Positions 38,515 to 42,500 of a stretch of DNA of 42,500 bases are shown in pieces. Where the stretch lies: assembly GCA_963170055.1 (NCBI GenBank), contig CAUJGJ010000328.1, positions 160,701 to 203,200 of the forward strand, read 5' to 3'. Origin of the DNA: Halisarca cf. caerulea (Eukaryota; Porifera; Demospongiae; Chondrillida; Halisarcidae). Position 1 is the stretch's first letter. Each line of letters begins with the position of its first letter. The notes beneath the pieces are model-generated. The model was not told where the DNA came from, made no database searches, and was given only the letters and a program-made list of their open reading frames with translations. The position numbers were made by a program, and so were the translations under genes.

Positions 38515-39047
38515 TGTAAACTGTATTGCTTATTCCCTCGAAATGTCTATTGTTATCTCAATAGCGCTGAGACAGTTCACGAGAATGAATCTCTTACTTA
38601 CTCCAAACACTGAAACAACTGAGAGTACTGAAAGGATGAGTACAGCAAAGTAAAAGCTACTTAAATACTAGATGGTACAGGAAACCACAAGATGATGAAA
38701 TACAGCAAACTAAAATATAATCTTAGATGTGGTTGGTCTCTTAGACAACAGAAGGAAAAGTGAAAGTGGTTACTAAGAGACAAAAAGGTGGTACAACAAT
38801 AACTGATCCAAATATGGTGTAATTACAAAGAACAGTGTGACAAGGAACCAATGGATCAAACCAAAAGGAAGTATCATGTTACAGATAGGACATGAAATTA
38901 CAATGATGCATCTAACCACAAAACCACAACCACAGGAATGTACAATCAATGAATAATTAAGGAACCTGTACCATACACACAATATTCATGTAAAACATCA
39001 TGTACTCATACCAAACACATGCAATAGTCAATGGCTATGCCATTACA
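38515..39047 (-). repeat. 3' LTR of the right-hand Gypsy element
   Basis: 533 bp with TGTAA...TTACA ends (written on +). It matches the solo LTR at 10772-11306 and the partial LTR at 42259-42500. The flanking 4 bp at the left edge are CAAT (38511-38514). Confidence 0.95.
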
Positions 39048-39062
39048 CTGCTCCCCTCTTCG
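39048..39062 (-). promoter_or_regulatory. Polypurine tract
   Basis: The minus strand reads GAAGAGGGGAGCAG directly against the LTR, the expected primer for plus-strand DNA synthesis. Confidence 0.8.
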
Positions 39063-39080
39063 AAGAATTCGTCCCGAATT

Positions 39081-40094
39081 TCAATGAGAAATGAGCACTC
39101 CATAACGATCCGGGGGACGGTGTGCTCGAGCAGGGTAGCAAGGTGAAGCATCAGCTGAGTCCACAACCTCCAGGTTAGTCCCGAAAGAAACAGGAGTGGT
39201 TTCTTTATCCATGATTTGTTCAGGGGACTCTTCCGGTGTGGACTGGGGAGACTTGGGTGGAGAGGTGCACTTCTTCAACCGGTTGAAATGCACAACATGC
39301 CTTCTACTTCGTCTGTTGGGATCCTGTATCCGGTAGGTAACGTCAGAGATCTTCTTGATGACTTGGAAGGGTCCAATCCAGGGGTGGTGAAGTTTCTTTT
39401 GTCTTCCCTTGGGAATGACAGTCGAATGTAACCACACAAGATCTCCAATGTCGTAAGGTTGTCCATGGCACCGTTTGTCGTACACATCCTTCTGTCGGTC
39501 AAGCTGGGCTGACATCTTGTCACGTACCATAGAGTGTGCTTCAGAAAAGGATTTCTGCATCTCCTGGGCATATTCAGCATGACAAGATGGCTTAGGCTGA
39601 CTAGTGCCAAGACTGAGGTCTACCGGTAGGCGAGGTTTCCTTCCAAGCATCAAATAAAAAGGGGAATACCCAGTAGTGGTCTGCACACTACTGTTGTATG
39701 CCATACAAACGGATCTGATATGCTGTTCCCACTGGAAAGGGTGATCCTTCGCAGTAGTTGCCAACATATCCAAAAGTGTTCTGTTAAACCGTTCTACAAG
39801 ACCGTCTCCCTGAGGATGATATGGGGTTGTCCTCGTCTTGTGGATCCCGAGTAATCAGCAAACTTCTGTAAGAAGTTCCGATTCAAACTGGCGACCCTGA
39901 TCAGAGTGGAGCTGATCAGGAGGTCCAAATCTGAAAAAGAGCTCGTCTGTCAACTTCTTGGCCAAAGTCACTGCTTCCTGGTTGGGAATTGGATAGGCCT
40001 CCACCCAGCGGGTGAAGTAGTCAGTTGCAACCAAGATGTAGGAATTCCCTGTGTCACTCTCCAACAGGGGACCAAGAATATCCACAGCTACCAT
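39081..40094 (-). pseudogene. pol: Gypsy integrase core and C-terminus, with in-frame stop
   Basis: Integrase continues from the upstream frame after a TAG (40097-40095). It has VAVDILGP and LHSDQGRQFESE as the first two catalytic Asp motifs, then TGA at 39854-39852. After it the same frame continues to the catalytic Glu (LVERFNRTLLDML) and on through WIGPFQVI (the GPY/F motif) to the stop at 39081. No chromodomain is seen. Both stops are single substitutions from sense codons. Confidence 0.85.
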
Positions 40095-41453
40095 CTACAT
40101 TGGGTAACCGACCTTGACAGACTGCAGAGGGGCTCTGTTCCGCGGGGCAGGTGTCTTCCGAGTCGTACAAGCAGGGCAGCACTGGCACCACGTCTTGACA
40201 TCTGTTGAGTGACCAGGCCAGTAGAAACGCTCCTTCACTTTGGCAAGGGTCTTCTCATAACCAAGATGTCCTCCCATGGCTCCCTGATGTACATCCTCTA
40301 GTACCTTATCATGCAAACTTCGTGGGAGGACCAGCTGATGGTGAGTCATGTCAGATGATGAATCATGGAAAATCCTCCGCAACATTGATTGATCAACCAC
40401 CAGCTGGTCCCACTGAGCAAACAATTGCTGACACTCACGACTCGTCTGCCGAATGACTTCATCAGTGGGCTTCACCTTGGCCTGTTTGGCCCTCAGAACT
40501 GGTCCGATGTCAGTGTCTTCACCTTGACACTTGACAACATCATCCAGGTTCTGTCCAGCTAGGGTGATAGAGTTAATTGATTGGTCCTTCCGAGGACCAG
40601 ACAGATCCGAACAAGAAGAAGAGATAACATCACGAATGACATCTTGCTTCTCTTGAGAACAACAGGTACCTTTACTTACAGTAACACCAGCCTGGGAAAT
40701 AGACTCAGGTAACGCCTCCACAACTCCGACCTTAGTCGCACTAGAAATGTGGACGGGTTGATTCCCAGGATTACAAAAACGAATGACAATCTGACCATGC
40801 CGAGGAGAGACAAGGGCACGAGTAGCAACAACACCCTTACTCGTGTGTCCCTCAAACAACCAAGATCCTCCATTTAAATGGGAAGGAACAGACGCCAGAA
40901 CCTCTAACTCACTGAAGGCAGGAACACAAGTGGTGGCTCCAACGAACACCGGAAAACTTGAGCCAACATAGGAGTCCTGCGAAGGAGTAGGAACAAGGGC
41001 AAAGGAATGACCTACCAGAGGAAAGTGTACCAACTTCCGTCCAAGGTCAAGAGAACACTCATGATCAGAAAGGAAATCCAGGCCAAGAAACATGTCTACA
41101 CTGATACCAGTTACAATGACCACAGAAACATCTGCACTATAGGAAGGGCAGAAACACAGGCTTACTGTAGTAGTACCAAGAACCTGCAGAGGGGTCCCTG
41201 CAGCACTGACAAGAGCAGGTCCCATCCACTTATCCAGTTTTCCTTGAGGAAATGTCTTCTTCCAGGCATCTTCAGACATCAGTGTCACAGCTGCGCCAGT
41301 GTCCACGAGACAAAGGATTGACACATCACTGAGGGTTGCTGAAAGATACAGAGAACTTGTGGAGGGAGAACTGCTGGCAATAACAATTGGATCCGGGGCC
41401 TTATAAGACCCATCCCGTGTGTGGCCCACCACACGAGATGTGCTTAGTTTCCC
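40095..41453 (-). CDS. pol: Gypsy protease joined to integrase zinc finger; RT-RNase H absent
   Basis: The frame is entered by -1 slippage at 41447-41453. It gives an aspartic protease (LCLVDTGAAVTLM, nt about 41290-41330) and downstream hydrophobic strands typical of the family. Then, with no RT or RNase H, sequence like the post-RNase H linker (LDDVVKCQGEDTDIGPVL) and the integrase HHCC finger (H near 40290, H near 40270, C-x2-C near 40170-40185). The join lies between about 40540 and 40700. Ordinary elements carry roughly 500 residues more here. The frame remains open across the join, then ends at TAG 40097-40095. Confidence 0.85.
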   Translation of the reverse strand, partial: GKLSTSRVVGHTRDGSYKAPDPIVIASSSPSTSSLYLSATLSDVSILCLVDTGAAVTLMSEDAWKKTFPQGKLDKWMGPALVSAAGTPLQVLGTTTVSLCFCPSYSADVSVVIVTGISVDMFLGLDFLSDHECSLDLGRKLVHFPLVGHSFALVPTPSQDSYVGSSFPVFVGATTCVPAFSELEVLASVPSHLNGGSWLFEGHTSKGVVATRALVSPRHGQIVIRFCNPGNQPVHISSATKVGVVEALPESISQAGVTVSKGTCCSQEKQDVIRDVISSSCSDLSGPRKDQSINSITLAGQNLDDVVKCQGEDTDIGPVLRAKQAKVKPTDEVIRQTSRECQQLFAQWDQLVVDQSMLRRIFHDSSSDMTHHQLVLPRSLHDKVLEDVHQGAMGGHLGYEKTLAKVKERFYWPGHSTDVKTWCQCCPACTTRKTPAPRNRAPLQSVKVGYPM

Positions 41454-42235
41454 TGGGCCTTGGGAGGGTTGCGACAGCCATTGGCCACATGACCCTGCTG
41501 TCCACAACGATGACATCGAATGGGGAATGACTTCTTCTTCAGTCCAGGGGGTGGCTTCCTTTGGGAGTCTTGAGAAACAGATCCTGAGCTGCGAGGTGGT
41601 TGCTCCGTTGGTTTAGCAGAGAGAGACGCCATTCTGCTTTCCAACTGCTCCAATCTCTCCAGAACAAGGGCGAGGCCATCAGGCTCAGAAGTAGTCTGTA
41701 CAGGAGCAACATGTACAGGCTGAGGATTGGAGGCAAGGTAGGACTCCTTCTCGAGTGTGCTACGCACAGCATCAGCAAGGGTGGCAGGTCTGCCTTGTTT
41801 GACGGCAAAAGCCACTTGGGAATTGTCCAGCAAGTCAAGGTATCGTTGTAGGGCAAGACATTCACGGGCTGCTTCCGCTAGATGTGGCCAGGCCTTGTCT
41901 GCAAGCAACTTGAGATTTGTGGCCAGCTCATGCCAGGTCTCATTCTTCTTCCGTATCCTGGTTTGGAATTCTGCCACATACAAATGTTGCTTACTCTCTG
42001 GCTCATATCGGGTACGGAGGGCAGCTACAGCATGTTCATATGTGTCCTTCTGGTCAGCTGGGAGACTGTTGAAGGTCTTCTTTGCAGTATCAGTAAGGCG
42101 TACATTCAACCAAAGGAGCTGCTTAGCTTCATCCCACTCATTGACTGCATCGACACTCGCAAAGTGATCAATCCAGTCATCCCAACTGCCAGTGCCATTG
42201 AAGGGATCAGGTAGCACAAGAGGTCTTGAGGCCAT
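41444..42235 (-). CDS. gag: Gypsy Gag
   Basis: 263 codons from ATG 42235, five bases after the primer-binding site. The N-terminal two thirds is a retrotransposon gag domain (WDDWIDHFASV, LRTRYEPESKQHL). Near the C-terminus a CCHC zinc knuckle (CHRCGQQGHVANGC) binds RNA. It ends QGN then TAA, overlapping the slippery site. There is no stop inside, so Gag could still be made. Confidence 0.92.
   Translation of the reverse strand: MASRPLVLPDPFNGTGSWDDWIDHFASVDAVNEWDEAKQLLWLNVRLTDTAKKTFNSLPADQKDTYEHAVAALRTRYEPESKQHLYVAEFQTRIRKKNETWHELATNLKLLADKAWPHLAEAARECLALQRYLDLLDNSQVAFAVKQGRPATLADAVRSTLEKESYLASNPQPVHVAPVQTTSEPDGLALVLERLEQLESRMASLSAKPTEQPPRSSGSVSQDSQRKPPPGLKKKSFPIRCHRCGQQGHVANGCRNPPKAQGN
41447..41453 (-). 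promoter_or_regulatory. Programmed -1 ribosomal frameshift site GGGAAAC
   Basis: On the minus strand the last gag codons read G-GGA-AAC followed at once by TAA (41446-41444). GGGAAAC fits the X-XXY-YYZ slippery rule, and the protease frame is exactly -1 and open through this point. Confidence 0.85.
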
Positions 42236-42239
42236 GGTG

Positions 42240-42257
42240 ATCCTGCCGACTACGCCA
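42240..42257 (-). promoter_or_regulatory. Primer-binding site complementary to tRNA-Ser
   Basis: One base inside the 5' LTR the minus strand reads TGGCGTAGTCGGCAGGAT. This is complementary to CCA plus the acceptor and T-arm end of eukaryotic tRNA-Ser genes ending GACTACG. Eighteen bases match that known end. Confidence 0.85.
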
Positions 42258-42258
42258 A

Positions 42259-42500
42259 TGTAAACTGTATTGCTTATTCCCTCGAAACGTCTATTGTTAT
42301 CTCAATAGCGCTGAGACAGTTCACGAGAATGAATCTCTTACTTACTCCAAACACTGAAACAACTGAGAGTACTGAAAGGATGAGTAATGCAAAGTAAAAG
42401 CTACTTAAATACTAGATGGTACAGGAAACCACAAGATGATGAAATACAGCAAACTAAAATATAATCTTAGATGTGATTGGTCTCTTAGACAACAGAAGGA
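42259..42500 (-). repeat. 5' LTR of the right-hand Gypsy element (partial)
   Basis: Begins TGTAAACTG on + and runs off the window. It differs from the 3' LTR at four of 242 positions. Confidence 0.95.

Larger units (their letters stand above)
38515..42500 (-). mobile_element. Ty3/Gypsy LTR element lacking RT-RNase H (extends past window)
   Basis: Minus-strand order: 5' LTR (42259 onward), PBS, gag, -1 frameshift site, protease, integrase, polypurine tract, 3' LTR (38515-39047). The 242 bp of 5' LTR visible differ from the 3' LTR at four positions, so insertion was recent. The RT and RNase H domains are missing between protease and integrase, and integrase holds two stops, so it cannot move alone. 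Confidence 0.92.

Noticed and set aside
38773..38982. 69-codon minus ORF also present at 11032-11241
   Set aside because: It lies wholly within the LTR, in both copies, and has no domain; more likely LTR sequence than a gene.

Overview
The window is eukaryotic, AT-rich, intron-bearing and packed with transposable elements. Long (TA)n and (CA)n microsatellites, Ty3/Gypsy, RLE-type non-LTR, Tc1/mariner-like and Ginger1-type elements together point to an invertebrate. A demosponge or similar early-branching animal is my best guess, inferred from repeat texture and not proven. Almost every recognisable coding region belongs to a mobile element; the clearest host-derived gene is a broken, intronless histamine N-methyltransferase-like (HNMT-like) copy.

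Left part (1-11.8 kb). After a possible small first exon (194-287) comes a + strand Ty3/Gypsy gag-pol (540-5559). Its gag-protease half carries two nonsense codons and one frameshift, but RT-RNase H-integrase is one open frame. Two related RLE-type non-LTR retrotransposons follow head to tail. The first (6306-7142) is a 5'-truncated relic; the second (ORF 7411-10335) is intact. (TA)n lies at every outer and inner boundary of the pair, as if (TA)n were the insertion target. A solo LTR (10772-11306, TATC duplication) and a 256-bp MITE (11566-11821) complete this part.

Centre (12.0-24.2 kb): a nest of insertions. The HNMT-like copy (12036-12759 plus 24056-24215) is split at a TA by a Tc1/mariner-like element with 24-bp perfect TIRs (12760-24053). 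Removing the element and one TA restores the methyltransferase frame. The transposase gene of that element is itself split by an 8.3-kb element (13515-21800) flanked by ATT. That inner element carries a complete five-exon, about 1010-aa minus-strand gene for a Ginger1-type transposase: Gypsy-integrase-like core with GPY motif, Cys-rich CXC-like motif, Ulp1-type protease and PHD finger. It has long TIRs holding 44-bp palindromic tandem repeats, and contains smaller elements (15481-15876, and a foldback in intron 2).

Right part (24.2-42.5 kb). This is mostly non-coding: CA microsatellites, a diverged duplication (about 24.84-25.24 and 26.37-26.78 kb), a pogo/mariner-like MITE with TA duplication (27252-27865), and an 803-bp MITE with an 8-bp duplication (29318-30120). 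There are two weak unrecognised coding candidates on the minus strand (34969-35598 and 38019-38438). The right edge is a young minus-strand Ty3/Gypsy element (38515 to beyond 42500). It has LTRs, a tRNA-Ser primer-binding site, gag, a GGGAAAC -1 frameshift site, protease, then integrase with the RT-RNase H block missing. Its LTR is the same family as the solo LTR at 10.8 kb.
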